Position numbers and translations under genes: made by a program. From assembly GCF_013131805.1 (NCBI RefSeq), contig NZ_JABJRC010000001.1, positions 124,001 to 188,000 on the forward strand: a stretch of DNA of 64,000 nucleotides, read 5' to 3'. The notes beneath the pieces are model-generated. The model was not told the origin of the DNA. It made no database searches and saw nothing but the letters and a program-made list of their open reading frames with translations. This document shows, piece by piece, positions 8,288 to 22,267 of the stretch. Every line of letters begins with the position of its first letter. Positions within the stretch are counted from its first letter, which is position 1. Source of the DNA: Kribbella sandramycini. GTDB taxonomy: Bacteria > Actinomycetota > Actinomycetes > Propionibacteriales > Kribbellaceae.

Positions 8288-9250
8288 ATGGCCGATGTGA
8301 CCGCGCGGATGCTGGCGCTGCTGTCGACACTGCAGACCGGGCGCGAGTTCAGCGGTGACGAGCTCGTGCAGCGGCTCGGCGTCAGCCCGCGAACGCTGCG
8401 CCGCGACGTCGACCGGCTGCGCAGCTACGGCTACCCGGTCCAGACCCAGCCCGGCCCCGGCGGCTACTACCGGCTCGCAGCCGGCCGCACGATGCCCCCA
8501 CTCGTGCTGGACGACGACGAAGCGGTCGCGACCCTGCTGGCGCTGGCTTCGCTCGGCTCGGTCGGTTCGGCGTCCGAAGGCGGTCTCGACGCTGCGGCAA
8601 CCCGCGCGTACGGGAAGGTCGACCAGTTCCTGCCGCTGCGGCTGCGCGAGCGGGCGGTGTCAGTCCGGGCCAGTGTCGAGACCAGCCATCAGGCGGCTCC
8701 CAGCGTCCCGGCCGAGCAGCTGGGCGAGCTCGCCGACGCGATCGGGAAGCAGCAGACGATCTCGTTCGACTACCTCAATGCGCGAGGTGAGCAAGCGATC
8801 CGTCGTGTCGAGCCGCACCGGCAGATCCACCATCTGCTGCGGTGGTACCTGTTGGCGTGGGATCTCGACCGTGCCGACTGGCGAGTGTTTCGCGTCGATC
8901 GGCTGCGCGACCTGCGCCGCAGTACGACGCGCTTCACCGCTCGGCCACTGCCGGCCGAATCAGCAACGGCCTATCTCCGCCAAGGCCTTCAGAAAGCGAA
9001 GCACACCGTCCGCGTGACCATCGATGCGCCCGCCGAGACCGTCATCGATGCCTTCAAATACCAGGACGCCGACATCCGGCCCCTGGACCCGCAGCACACC
9101 GAGCTGACTCTCGCCCTCGACAGCTGGCACTGGCTGCTCCTGCCACTCGCCTCCCTGGAAGCCGACTTCCATCTCACCCAGGCCCCACCCGAATTCCTCG
9201 CCGCCTACCGAACCTTCGGCGACCGCTTCCGGGCCGCAATCACCTCCTGA
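8288..9250 (+). CDS. WYL-domain transcriptional regulator (YafY type)
   Basis: A 320-residue regulator. The N-terminal winged helix-turn-helix (residues about 3-60) includes RLGVSPRTLRRDVDRLRSYG, the DeoR/HTH_11 pattern. A central WYL domain (about 140-210) contains RRVEPHRQIHHLLRWYLLAWD and the downstream DWRVFRVDRL. A C-terminal extension of the WCX type follows. WYL domains bind nucleic acid or nucleotide ligands, and family members include the PafBC damage regulators. The start at 8288 (MADVTARML) is preferred because the extra 14 residues of the longer frame are not helix-turn-helix. It probably regulates the divergent UvrA-like gene; the promoter region is only 62 bases. Its 3' end overlaps the convergent MmcQ gene by 46 bases. 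Confidence 0.93.
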   Translation: MADVTARMLALLSTLQTGREFSGDELVQRLGVSPRTLRRDVDRLRSYGYPVQTQPGPGGYYRLAAGRTMPPLVLDDDEAVATLLALASLGSVGSASEGGLDAAATRAYGKVDQFLPLRLRERAVSVRASVETSHQAAPSVPAEQLGELADAIGKQQTISFDYLNARGEQAIRRVEPHRQIHHLLRWYLLAWDLDRADWRVFRVDRLRDLRRSTTRFTARPLPAESATAYLRQGLQKAKHTVRVTIDAPAETVIDAFKYQDADIRPLDPQHTELTLALDSWHWLLLPLASLEADFHLTQAPPEFLAAYRTFGDRFRAAITS

Positions 9251-9618
9251 GCAACCGCCTCCGGCGCGAACACCAACCACCCATCAAGCAGCGCCTCCCG
9301 CAACACCTCCTCGGACACCCGCTCCAACTCGATCAGCACCGCGGCATACCCGTCGAAATGCGAGATCGTGAAGAACCCGTCGTCCGCCCGCGCCGCCAGC
9401 ACGGCCTCCTTCTCCCCCAGATCCTCCACCTTCACCGCCAGAATCGCCCCCGCCGGCGGCACCTCACTCCCGAACCGCTTCAAATCTGCCTTACTGAACG
9501 GCCGTTCCCACGCATACGCCTTGTCCCGCACCGTCCAAGTCCGATGCCCATGCCGCCTGATCTCCCCCGTCCCCGGCAACTCCCCCACCAACCGCGCCAC
9601 ATCCTCCACCGTCACCAT
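9205..9618 (-). CDS. MmcQ/YjbR family protein
   Basis: A 137-residue protein of the MmcQ/YjbR (DUF419) family, small cytoplasmic proteins with a CyaY-like double-wing fold and no settled function. Diagnostic segments are TWTVRDKAYAWERPF, VPPAGAILAVKVEDLGEKEA and FFTISHFDGYAAVLIELE. The ATG at 9618 is preceded by GAGGGG. A longer frame reaches 9771, but its first 51 residues are Gly/Trp-rich low complexity from a G-rich intergenic tract. The last 46 bases overlap the 3' end of the WYL regulator on the other strand, and both readings encode plausible family C-termini. Confidence 0.88.
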   Translation of the reverse strand: MVTVEDVARLVGELPGTGEIRRHGHRTWTVRDKAYAWERPFSKADLKRFGSEVPPAGAILAVKVEDLGEKEAVLAARADDGFFTISHFDGYAAVLIELERVSEEVLREALLDGWLVFAPEAVAQEVIAARKRSPKVR

Positions 9619-9970
9619 CCCCTCACGCTCCCCCCACACCCCCCACCCGTCAACCGCCACCACCCACACCCTGCGACCGCCCAACCAGCCCCACTCGGCG
9701 CCGCCCCGCCCCCAACCTCCACCACCGGCGACGGCCCACCCCCATCCCAGCAGCCACCCCACACCCACCAACCACTCCAGATCCGCTACCGCGCAGCCAG
9801 CTCGTCACCCTCAACGCAGAACCCCCCACCCGCCTCCACCCCGGGAAGCAGTCACCACCCCCAGCACGCCGCATGGCACCCGGCTCAGGCGCGGAGCCAG
9901 TCATCAGCTCGGGGCTGCACCGACGGCTGGGTTGACGCTCAGGGTCAGCTACCGGAGGACAGCCGGGAGG
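9619..9970. other. 352-base gap with strongly C-rich plus strand
   Basis: No gene is apparent. From about 9619 to 9860 the plus strand is almost free of G and full of CCC and CCCC runs, so the minus strand (the coding strand of the MmcQ gene) is G-rich. The low-complexity open frames here are a product of this composition. The last part, 9900-9970, has ordinary composition and leads to the recX stop. Confidence 0.5.
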
Positions 9971-12161
9971 TCAGTAGTCGGGTTCGAGGCCTGAGGGGTC
10001 CAGGAGTGGTAGCTCTTCGTGGGAGGCGTCGAGCTCCTGTTTCACGATGCTCATCGCCATCCCGCCCGGATATCCCTTGCGGGCAAGCATTCCCAGCAGG
10101 CGGCGCATCGCGACCTCACGCTCCAGCGAGCGCATCGACCGCAGCTTCTTCCGCACCAGCAGCCGCGCGGTCTCCTCCTCCTGCTCCGGTTCCAGCTCCT
10201 CCAACGCGTCCCGAGTCAGCTCGTCGTCAACTCCGCGCCGCCGCAACTCCTGCGCCAGCGCCCGCTTCCCCAACCCACGCCCGCGATGACGCGACTCCAC
10301 CCACGCCGTCGCGAACGCCGCATCGTTGATCAGCCCGACCTCGGTGAACCGATCCAGCACCTCGTCCGCAATCTCGTCCGGAATCTCCCGCTCCGCCAGC
10401 ACATCCGCCAGCTCCGCCCGAGTCCGCGGCTGCCCCGACAGCTTGTCCAGCAAGATCGTCCGAGCCACCGACGCCGGATCCCCCACCACCTCCGCCGGCA
10501 GCTCCTCCCCCTCCCGCCGCCGCTTCCCAATCCCCCGCCGCGGCGCCGCCGCCCGCCGCCGCCGTCCAGCCGCACCCGCAGCAGGCGCGGACGACGCCTC
10601 TCCAGCATGCGAAGACGCAGACTCGTACCTGGCTTCGGGCTCGGCGACAGGGGGTGCTGAACGAATGGGCTCAGGAAGCGCGCCCGCCGTACGTCCAGTT
10701 CCCGAAGTCAGGTCGGCAACCGTCGACGGCGACGCCGGAGCGGCCGACTCGGGCTCGACCTCTTGCCTAGGCTCGGAGCCGGTCTCGGACGTAGGTGTAG
10801 CTGCCCGCGCGGGCTCGGGAAGCCGCACCTTCGCTGCACTTCCAGGCGCAAGCGGCGGCGCGGATGTGGGCGGACGGACCGACGTGGGCGCATCCGAAGG
10901 CGAAGTGGCACCGGCCGGTGGGAGGGTCCGCGATTTCGACGGTCTGGTTGGTGTTGTGGGCGAGGGTGTCGGAGTGCGTGATTCCGCAGGCGGACTGGAG
11001 CGAGTGGACGCGGGGCTCGTGTCGGGCTTGAGGCCCGGTGAGGTCTCAGCTTCAGCGTCACCCCAGGGGTCGAACGGCCTCGACCTGGCTGCGACCTCTG
11101 TCGACTCACCAGCAGTCTGCTCGGTGTCCGCAAAGGCTTTTGCCTCGGCCCAGTAGTCGGCCGCCACGCTCCGCCGGATCCCCGAGCTCCGGCGCCGCCC
11201 GTTCTCCGGATCATCCGCAGCGAAGCCGTCGTCCAACTCCCCCCAAGGATCAGCCGGGGCCGGGGCTCCACGACGTCTCGACGGACGCGTCGACCTGGTG
11301 CTCTCACCAGCTCGGCCAGAGCTCCGCCCCCGCACGGATGCCTCAGGATGAGAAGGCTCCTCCGCCCACACGTCTGTCGCACGCCGACCCCCGCCAGCCC
11401 GATCACCCACGGACGCCGCCCCAGCCTCCTCAGCCGACCCCGCCGACACGACAGACCGACGCAAACCGGTTGCCGTCGACTCCTGCTCAGACGACTCCGG
11501 CGACACAGGCGCACCCGACCACACGTCCGCCGTACGCCGACGCCCCGTGGGCCGATCACCTGCAGACGTTCCCTCGGCCTCTTCAGCCGACTCCATCGGC
11601 ACAGGCCGACCCAAAGCAGTCGCTCTCGACTCCTGCCCGGACGGCCCATCCGACCACACGTCCGCCGTACGCCGACGCCCGCTGGGCCGGTCGCCTGCAG
11701 ACGCCGCCCCGGTCTGTTCAGGTGGCTCCGCTGGAGACGAACGGCGCGAGGCAGTCGTGCCCGGCTCCGGCGCAGACGAACGGCTTGAGCCGGGCGCGCT
11801 TGGCTCCGGTTCAGGCGGGCGGCGAGAGGCTGTCGCGCTTGGCTCCGGTGCGTGTGAGTGGCGCGAGGTGGTCGCGCTTGGCTCTGAGTCGGCGGGTGGG
11901 TTCGGACGCGGGCGCGCGGTACGACGGCGTTTGCCGGAGCGGCCGTTGTCAGCCTCTGGCTGGGGGTCTCCGGGTGACTCCGCGGAGTTGGTGGGGCGGC
12001 TCGGAGGAGGTGCGTTCCGGGGAGCACCGGGAGCTGGGGTGGGGCCCTGGGCCAGGAGGCGGCGGGCGTAGGCGAGGCGCTCGTCGTGGGGCAGAGACAG
12101 CGCCGCGGGGGCAGGTTCCCCGGTGGGCCGGGGAACGCTGCCACCCGCGGGTGGTCGCTGA

Positions 12162-12175
<14 letters not shown>
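9971..12175 (-). CDS. recX: RecX with very long disordered N-terminal extension
   Basis: A 734-residue protein whose C-terminal 187 residues (548-734) form a complete RecX regulator: [21 protein letters not shown], then [20 protein letters not shown] and [14 protein letters not shown]. RecX binds RecA filaments and modulates recombinase activity. The first 547 residues are Pro/Ser/Arg/Ala-rich and predicted disordered, with an internal repeat [14 protein letters not shown] at three places (Trp near 175, 220, 271; period 45 and 51) and further DPWG/DYWAE motifs. Normal RecX proteins are about 150-270 residues. Codon usage stays GC-biased in this frame, arguing for real translation. The start overlaps the recA stop by 14 bases, so translation is coupled. 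An internal start for a short form cannot be excluded. Confidence 0.9.
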
Positions 12176-13238
<1,063 letters not shown>

Positions 13239-13312
13239 CAGACTGCCACCTGACCCATCTCGTTATCGGGGCTGACCAGCCGGCCGCCCGGAGGATTTCC
13301 GTGTCGCCAGAG

Positions 13313-13334
13313 AAGATATTCGGCGCCACGGACA
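13313..13334 (-). promoter_or_regulatory. RecA-NDp (PafBC-type) promoter candidate of recA
   Basis: On the minus strand, TGTCCGTG (13334-13327), an 8-base spacer and TATCTT (13318-13313) match the published RecA-NDp pattern TTGTCRGTG-N8-TAN3T except at the first base and at R, which is C here. This architecture marks LexA-independent, PafBC-activated damage promoters in actinobacteria. Predicted transcription would start about 70 bases before the recA ATG. Confidence 0.6.
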
Positions 13335-13404
13335 GTTTTCGCCGCCACTGAGAATCTGTGGACAACCTGGCTGCCCGCCGCCCTTCCCGGGTGCACAAAC
13401 TATC

Positions 13405-13420
13405 CCGAACACGTGTTCGA
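13405..13420. promoter_or_regulatory. LexA (SOS) box between recA and the divergent gene
   Basis: CCGAACACGTGTTCGA matches the actinobacterial SOS consensus TCGAAC-N4-GTTCGA at all fixed bases but the first; the inner 14 bases form a perfect palindrome. It is 167 bases from the recA start on one side and 71 bases from the GTG of the divergent uncharacterised gene on the other. Confidence 0.82.
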
Positions 13421-13490
13421 ATCACAAACTGACACGCCGAAGCTCGCCCGGGCAACCTGCCTGGACCACCGGCTCCTTACTCTTGCGGGC

Positions 13491-14282
13491 GTGACAGACC
13501 GTCCCGACGTCCCCGATTCCGCCGTCGTCCTCGCGCTCAGCCGGGTCGAGTTCGGCATCGACTCCGTGCTGGACGCCCTGCGGACGCAGGACCCGTTCGG
13601 CATCCGCAGCACGCTCACCGGCTACTCCGCGCAGGAGCAGCCCAATCTGGCCGAGAAGGGCCTGATCCTGGCCATCGACCGGCTGCTGAAGATGAAGGTC
13701 CCCGGGCACGCCGAGTGGCCAACGCTCCCGCTGGCCGAGCGCTGCGACTGGTGGGTCGAGCGGATCGGCGGCTTCGCGGCCGTCGTCGCCGGCCTGCCCA
13801 GGATCAGCGGCGCCGCCGCCGACCGGCTGCCGATCAAGGACACCCTCGGCGCGGCGGTCCAGGCGATGGTGATCGGCGCGGTCTGCCGCGAGTACGGCGT
13901 CGACGCGCACGCCGACCGGACGGCGATCATCGCCCGGGTGCTCACCGACCGGCCGATCACGCCGGACGACGTCCTCGAGTACGACGACCCGACCGCGGCC
14001 GGCCAGGAGGTCGCCAAGCAGCTCGGGTTCGGCGACGAGTCCGGGGACGCGGGGCTGCGGAAAGCGGTCAAGCTGGTCTGGCGGATCAGCAAGCTGCTCG
14101 GCGGGCTCGGCGAGGTGTTCGAGGACCGGCCACGCGGCAGTCTGGGCGCCCGGTTCATCGGCAAGTTCCCCGGCGTCGGCGTCGTCGGCGGGTTCTTCGA
14201 CGAACGCAAGGGCATCCGGAAGGCGGCGTACGAGGCGGCCGACCTGCTCACGACGAGCGCGTTCCGGGTCAAACCGGTCTGA
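13491..14282 (+). CDS. uncharacterised actinobacterial protein divergent from recA
   Basis: A 263-residue soluble protein I do not recognise by domain. The GTG at 13491 (VTDRPDVPDSAVV) is chosen because the longer frame starting at 13413 runs through the LexA box. The first half is charged and helical (LTGYSAQEQPNLAEKGLILA, then LPLAERCDWWVERIGGFAAVVAG). The second half has a hydrophobic helix-loop GKFPGVGVVGGFFDERKGIRKAAYEAADLL, reminiscent of membrane-insertion or amphipathic segments seen in two-domain channel-like proteins, but this is only an impression. Position is notable: it shares the intergenic region, and so perhaps the LexA box, with recA. Confidence 0.7.
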   Translation: MTDRPDVPDSAVVLALSRVEFGIDSVLDALRTQDPFGIRSTLTGYSAQEQPNLAEKGLILAIDRLLKMKVPGHAEWPTLPLAERCDWWVERIGGFAAVVAGLPRISGAAADRLPIKDTLGAAVQAMVIGAVCREYGVDAHADRTAIIARVLTDRPITPDDVLEYDDPTAAGQEVAKQLGFGDESGDAGLRKAVKLVWRISKLLGGLGEVFEDRPRGSLGARFIGKFPGVGVVGGFFDERKGIRKAAYEAADLLTTSAFRVKPV

Positions 14283-14325
14283 GTTCCACCTGGGCCGCGG
14301 GCAGGCGGGCTGACATGATCGGCGG

Positions 14326-14892
14326 ATGAACGCGATCGCCATCGTGCGGCCGGACGAGACCTGGCCCGCGCAGTTCGACAAGACCGCGCGCGTGGTCCGG
14401 GGCGCACTCGGCGACGTCGCGCAACGGGTCGATCACATCGGCTCGACGTCGGTGCCCGGTCTGGCGGCCAAGGACATCCTCGACCTGCAGGTGACCGTCG
14501 CCTCCGAGCCGGACCTGGACGTCGCCGTCGAGCGGATGACCGCCATCGACTGGGACTTCCGGACGGCGGCGCAACGCGACCACCCGGTGCCGGGTCTGCC
14601 CGCGGACGAGCGCGAATGGGTGAAGCGGCTCGTCGTCGAGCCCATGTACCGCCGACGGGTCAATCTGCATATCCGCGTCGCCGGCCGGGCCAACCAGCGT
14701 TATGCGCTGCTCTTCCGCGACTACCTGCGCAGCCACCCGGACACTGCGCAGGCATACGGCGAGTTCAAACGACGGGCGGCGATGCTGCCGTTCGACTCGG
14801 TCGGCGACTACGCCGACCTGAAGGATCCGGTCTGCGACCTCATCTACCTACCGGCCGAGGAATGGGCCGCGCGGACGAACTGGACGATCTGA
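14326..14892 (+). CDS. GrpB/UPF0157 family protein
   Basis: A 188-residue protein of the GrpB family, which has a nucleotidyltransferase-like fold and no established substrate. The family hallmarks are all present: the VDHIGSTSVPGLAAKDILDLQV segment starting near residue 40, the DHPVPGLP loop, and RVNLHIRVAGRANQRYALLFRDYLR followed by HPDTAQAYGEFKR. Such proteins occur alone or fused to dephospho-CoA kinase in actinobacteria; here it stands alone. It begins 44 bases after the preceding gene on the same strand, so co-transcription is possible. The gene converges on the DUF3046 gene with 9 bases between the stops. Confidence 0.93.
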   Translation: MNAIAIVRPDETWPAQFDKTARVVRGALGDVAQRVDHIGSTSVPGLAAKDILDLQVTVASEPDLDVAVERMTAIDWDFRTAAQRDHPVPGLPADEREWVKRLVVEPMYRRRVNLHIRVAGRANQRYALLFRDYLRSHPDTAQAYGEFKRRAAMLPFDSVGDYADLKDPVCDLIYLPAEEWAARTNWTI

Positions 14893-14901
14893 CAGCCTGG
14901 C

Positions 14902-15096
14902 TCAGCGGTCGGCCGGGGGCAGCTGCAGATGCGCCCACACCGCCCGCCAGACGGTCTTCGCGGCCTCACCATCGGCGAGGGCCTCGATGACCGTCCGGCC
15001 TTCGAGCTGCTCGACGACCTGGGTCTCGGCCCAGGTCCGTGCGTAGGCGGGACCGAGATGGCGATCCATCCGGTCCCAGAACTCCGTCAGTCTCAT
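14902..15096 (-). CDS. DUF3046 small protein
   Basis: A 64-residue protein typical of DUF3046: [24 protein letters not shown] region at the N-terminus, then the central V-IEAL segment and [12 protein letters not shown] near the end. DUF3046 genes are normally found beside recA-recX in actinobacteria, and here it lies 1.7 kb from recA. Its start codon overlaps the stop of the LppM-like lipoprotein gene as ATGA, so the two are very likely translated as a coupled pair. No function is known. Size and conservation suggest a small structural or accessory protein. Confidence 0.93.
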   Translation of the reverse strand: MRLTEFWDRMDRHLGPAYARTWAETQVVEQLEGRTVIEALADGEAAKTVWRAVWAHLQLPPADR

Positions 15097-16214
15097 GCCT
15101 GCCCGTCGTTGTCCCGCGGGGGTTGCGCCCAGCCGCCCTGCTGCGGGCCCGGCTGACCCTGCTGCGGCCCAGGACCGGGCTGCCCTTGCGGGGGCTGCTG
15201 ACCCTGCTGCGGACCCCAACCGCCCTGCTGCGGCGGCTGCTGCCCGTACGGCCCACCCTGCTGCGGCGGCGGACCCCACTGCCCCGGCTGCGGCTGACCT
15301 GGGTACTGCGGCTGACCTGGCTGCGGCTGACCTGGCTGCGGCTGGCCCGGGTACTGCGGCTGACCCGGCTGGCCGCCGTACTGACCCGGCTGCCCCTGCT
15401 GCGGATACCCCGGCTGCTGCGGACCAGGAGCGCCGTACTGACCAGGAGCGCCCTGCTGACCAGGAGCGCCGTACTGACCGGGCTGACCCGGCTGACCGCC
15501 GTACTGCGGCCCCCACTGCCCCGGCTGCGGCTGGCCCGGATACTGCCCCGGGTACTGGCCGTAGCCCTGCTGCGCCTTCGCCTTCCGGCTGCGGAGGACG
15601 AAGAAGGCGGCCGCACCGCCACCCAGCAACAGCAGCACCACGATCAGGATGATCGCCCACGCCGGGAAGCCGCCGCCGGCCGAGGAGGTCAGCGACACGT
15701 TGCCCAGCTTGTCCAGGCTGTCGTACGTCGCCGTCCGGCCCTTCACCTGGGCGCCGGAGTCGTGCTCGATGATCTTGCCCGGCATGGTGATCTTGAAATT
15801 CACCTGCGGCTGCTGGCCGCCGGTGACCGCCGCGCCGAGATTCGGCGCCTTGAACGAGACGCTGACCTTGCCGTCGGCCTTGCGGAAGCTGATGCCCTCG
15901 CCGCTCGAGCTGCTCATCTTGTCGAACGGCACGCTCTCCAGCGTGCACTTCTGGCCGACGTAGCGGTCGTCGTCGAAGGCCGAGCAGCTCACGCCGTCGG
16001 CCGTGAGCTGTTTGATACTCGTCTCGATCCGCTGCCGGACGGACTCCACCGACTGGCCGCTGGACTCCAGCAGCTGCTTGTCGATCCCGAGCTCCATCGT
16101 GCCCGAAACGGTCTCGTCCGCCCCGACCTTGAGGTCGGTCTCGAACTTCGCGCACCCGGTGAGGGCGATCAGACAGGCCACGACGACGGTCGCGGCACGG
16201 ACCCGGTTCATCAT
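15093..16214 (-). CDS. LppM-like lipoprotein with transmembrane helix and Pro/Gly/Gln-rich tail
   Basis: A 373-residue protein. It begins with a lipoprotein signal ending in the lipobox LTGC (Cys21), followed by an exported LppM/DUF3153-type domain (about 22-180; [20 protein letters not shown] and [15 protein letters not shown] are typical). A transmembrane helix lies at 185-207, then a basic RSRKAK stop. The cytoplasmic tail (215-373) is built of repeated [20 protein letters not shown] units. In Mycobacterium LppM affects lipid-glycan handling at the envelope; here that is only family inference. Two tandem ATG codons (16214, 16211) are possible starts. The gene is divergent from lhr with about 120 bases between, and its stop overlaps the DUF3046 start. 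Confidence 0.88.
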   Translation of the reverse strand: MMNRVRAATVVVACLIALTGCAKFETDLKVGADETVSGTMELGIDKQLLESSGQSVESVRQRIETSIKQLTADGVSCSAFDDDRYVGQKCTLESVPFDKMSSSSGEGISFRKADGKVSVSFKAPNLGAAVTGGQQPQVNFKITMPGKIIEHDSGAQVKGRTATYDSLDKLGNVSLTSSAGGGFPAWAIILIVVLLLLGGGAAAFFVLRSRKAKAQQGYGQYPGQYPGQPQPGQWGPQYGGQPGQPGQYGAPGQQGAPGQYGAPGPQQPGYPQQGQPGQYGGQPGQPQYPGQPQPGQPQPGQPQYPGQPQPGQWGPPPQQGGPYGQQPPQQGGWGPQQGQQPPQGQPGPGPQQGQPGPQQGGWAQPPRDNDGQA

Positions 16215-16306
16215 GTGACGATCATTCCAGACCCCGCCGACAACTCGCGCACCGGAGGCGTCCGGGCACCGCCCGCGACCGGCCGCCGGATCGGCCGTTC
16301 GAAAAC

Positions 16307-16328
16307 TGTCGGAGCGGCACGGCAAGAT
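16307..16328 (+). promoter_or_regulatory. possible RecA-NDp-like promoter of lhr
   Basis: TGTCGGAG (16307-16314), an 8-base spacer and CAAGAT (16323-16328) fit the RecA-NDp layout with two imperfect positions (GTG reads GAG, TA reads CA). Transcription from it would begin about 7 bases downstream, essentially at the GTG codon at 16336, making the mRNA leaderless. Confidence 0.4.
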
Positions 16329-16335
16329 GGTCGGC

Positions 16336-20931
<4,596 letters not shown>

Positions 20932-20932
20932 G

Positions 20933-21733
20933 ATGCCGGAGGGAGACACTGTCTGGCGGGCCTGCAAGCGGCTGAATCAGGCGCTTGCCGGGCAGGAGCT
21001 GATCCGGACGGACTTCCGGGTGCCGAGTCTGGCCACGACCGATCTGAGCGGCCGGAGCCTGGTCGAAGTGGTTGCCCGCGGCAAACACTTGCTGATGCGG
21101 GTCTCCGGTGGGGTGACGGTGCACAGCCATTACCGGATGGATGGGAGCTGGCATCTGTACCGGCCGGGCGAGCGGTGGCGGGGTGGCGCCGAGCATCAGA
21201 TCCGCGCCGTTCTCGAGACCGCCCAGTGGGTGGCGGTGGGCTATCGGTTACCGGTGCTCGAGCTGGTCGCGACCGACGCGGAGGACAGCGTGGTCGGGCA
21301 TCTCGGTCCTGATCTGCTGTCACCGGCGTTCGACCAGGAGACCGCCGTCGCGAATCTGCGGTCCGATCCGGGCCGCACGATCAGCGAGGCGCTGCTCGAC
21401 CAGCGCAACCTTGCCGGGATCGGCAACTTCTACCGCAACGAGGTGTGCTTCCTGCTCGGCCTGCATCCGTGGCTACCGGTCGCGGCGGTCGACATCCCGG
21501 CTGCCGTCGAGCTGAGCCGCAAGCTGATGAAGGCCAACGTGCGCAACGCCGCCCAGGTCAGCACCGGCGTCGATCGGCCGGGGCAGCGCTCCTGGGTCTT
21601 CGAACGGCCCGGCAAACCCTGCCGCCGGTGCCGCACCACGATCCGGACGGCGATGATCGGCGACCCGCCGCGGGACCGGGTCAGCTACTGGTGCCCGGCC
21701 TGTCAGCCGGCCGCCGATCCGCCCGGCAACTGA
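20933..21733 (+). CDS. Nei2-type DNA glycosylase/AP lyase (Fpg/Nei family)
   Basis: A 266-residue member of the formamidopyrimidine/endonuclease VIII family, excising oxidised bases. It begins MPEGDTVWRA: after Met removal Pro2 is the catalytic nucleophile and Glu3 the second catalytic residue. The lysine of GKHLLMRV and the helix-two-turn-helix with LLDQRNLAGIGNFYRNEV are present. The C-terminal zinc finger has four cysteines (CRRC, then WCPAC). The ATG is two bases after the lhr stop, and this lhr-nei2 pair is conserved in actinobacteria, indicating a shared repair task. Housekeeping Fpg is expected elsewhere on the chromosome. Confidence 0.95.
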   Translation: MPEGDTVWRACKRLNQALAGQELIRTDFRVPSLATTDLSGRSLVEVVARGKHLLMRVSGGVTVHSHYRMDGSWHLYRPGERWRGGAEHQIRAVLETAQWVAVGYRLPVLELVATDAEDSVVGHLGPDLLSPAFDQETAVANLRSDPGRTISEALLDQRNLAGIGNFYRNEVCFLLGLHPWLPVAAVDIPAAVELSRKLMKANVRNAAQVSTGVDRPGQRSWVFERPGKPCRRCRTTIRTAMIGDPPRDRVSYWCPACQPAADPPGN

Positions 21734-21769
21734 GCTGTGGACAACCCCGGTCACCCGGCGGAAGACGGA

Positions 21770-21801
21770 TATCTTCTCTGACGTATCGAACATTTGTTCG
21801 A
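21770..21801 (+). promoter_or_regulatory. promoter -10 and perfect LexA box of the DUF4262 gene
   Basis: A likely -10 element TATCTT (21770-21775) is followed by the palindrome TCGAACATTTGTTCGA at 21786-21801, an exact match to the actinobacterial LexA consensus TCGAAC-N4-GTTCGA. The box sits 16 bases before the ATG and just before the ribosome site, covering about +4 to +20 of the predicted transcript, a repressing position. Confidence 0.85.
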
Positions 21802-21817
21802 CCGAGAGGAGAAGCTG

Positions 21818-22255
21818 ATGTGTGACGTGTGCGCGACCCCGCGCCGGGCCTCGCGATCGCTCGAGGACAACCTGCGGACGTACGGCTGGGCGATCCAGTA
21901 CGTCGACGGCGCCGGTCACCGCGCTCCGGCGTACGCGTTCACCGTCGGGCTGAGCTGTTACGGGCATCCGGAGCTGATCGTGTTCGATCCCGACCCGGCC
22001 ACGGCGTACCTCAGCCTCAAACCGCTCGCCTGGGCCGTGCTCGAGGGCGCGACCTTCGAGGAGGGCGATGATCTGGCGGCGTTCTTCCCGCCGCCGGACA
22101 ACGCCGAGCTGCTCACGTTTCCCGACTCGGCGACTCATCTGCACGCCGCGAACGCGCTGTTCCGGGCGCCAGGGCGCCCACCCCTGCCCGCGCTTCAATT
22201 GCTGCGGCCGGCCAGATTGCAGCTGCAGCTCCTCCACCCGTTGGCCGGGCGGTAA
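21818..22255 (+). CDS. DUF4262 protein under a LexA box
   Basis: A 145-residue cytoplasmic protein of DUF4262. It opens MCDVC, a conserved cysteine pair of the family, followed by the helical stretch SLEDNLRTYGWAIQYV and the family core PAYAFTVGLSCYGHPELIVFD. The rest is helix-rich and ends with a Leu-rich C-terminal segment. Function is unknown; members often act beside phage or mobile genes, but here the gene sits 84 bases after nei2. The ribosome site AGAGGAG is 8 bases before the ATG at 21818. The upstream LexA palindrome makes SOS induction likely. A damage-response role is inferred from the promoter, not from the protein. Confidence 0.88.
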   Translation: MCDVCATPRRASRSLEDNLRTYGWAIQYVDGAGHRAPAYAFTVGLSCYGHPELIVFDPDPATAYLSLKPLAWAVLEGATFEEGDDLAAFFPPPDNAELLTFPDSATHLHAANALFRAPGRPPLPALQLLRPARLQLQLLHPLAGR

Positions 22256-22267
22256 GCCGTGGACAGG

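Noticed and set aside
11361..11710. DNA repeats in recX as a possible mobile or CRISPR-like element
   Set aside because: Periods of 45 and 51 codons, in frame, encode the same peptide repeat, so it is a protein repeat.
15141..15600. Tandem repeat array in the LppM-like tail as a possible CRISPR or satellite
   Set aside because: The repeats are imperfect, in frame, and encode PGQY-type peptide units with no spacers.
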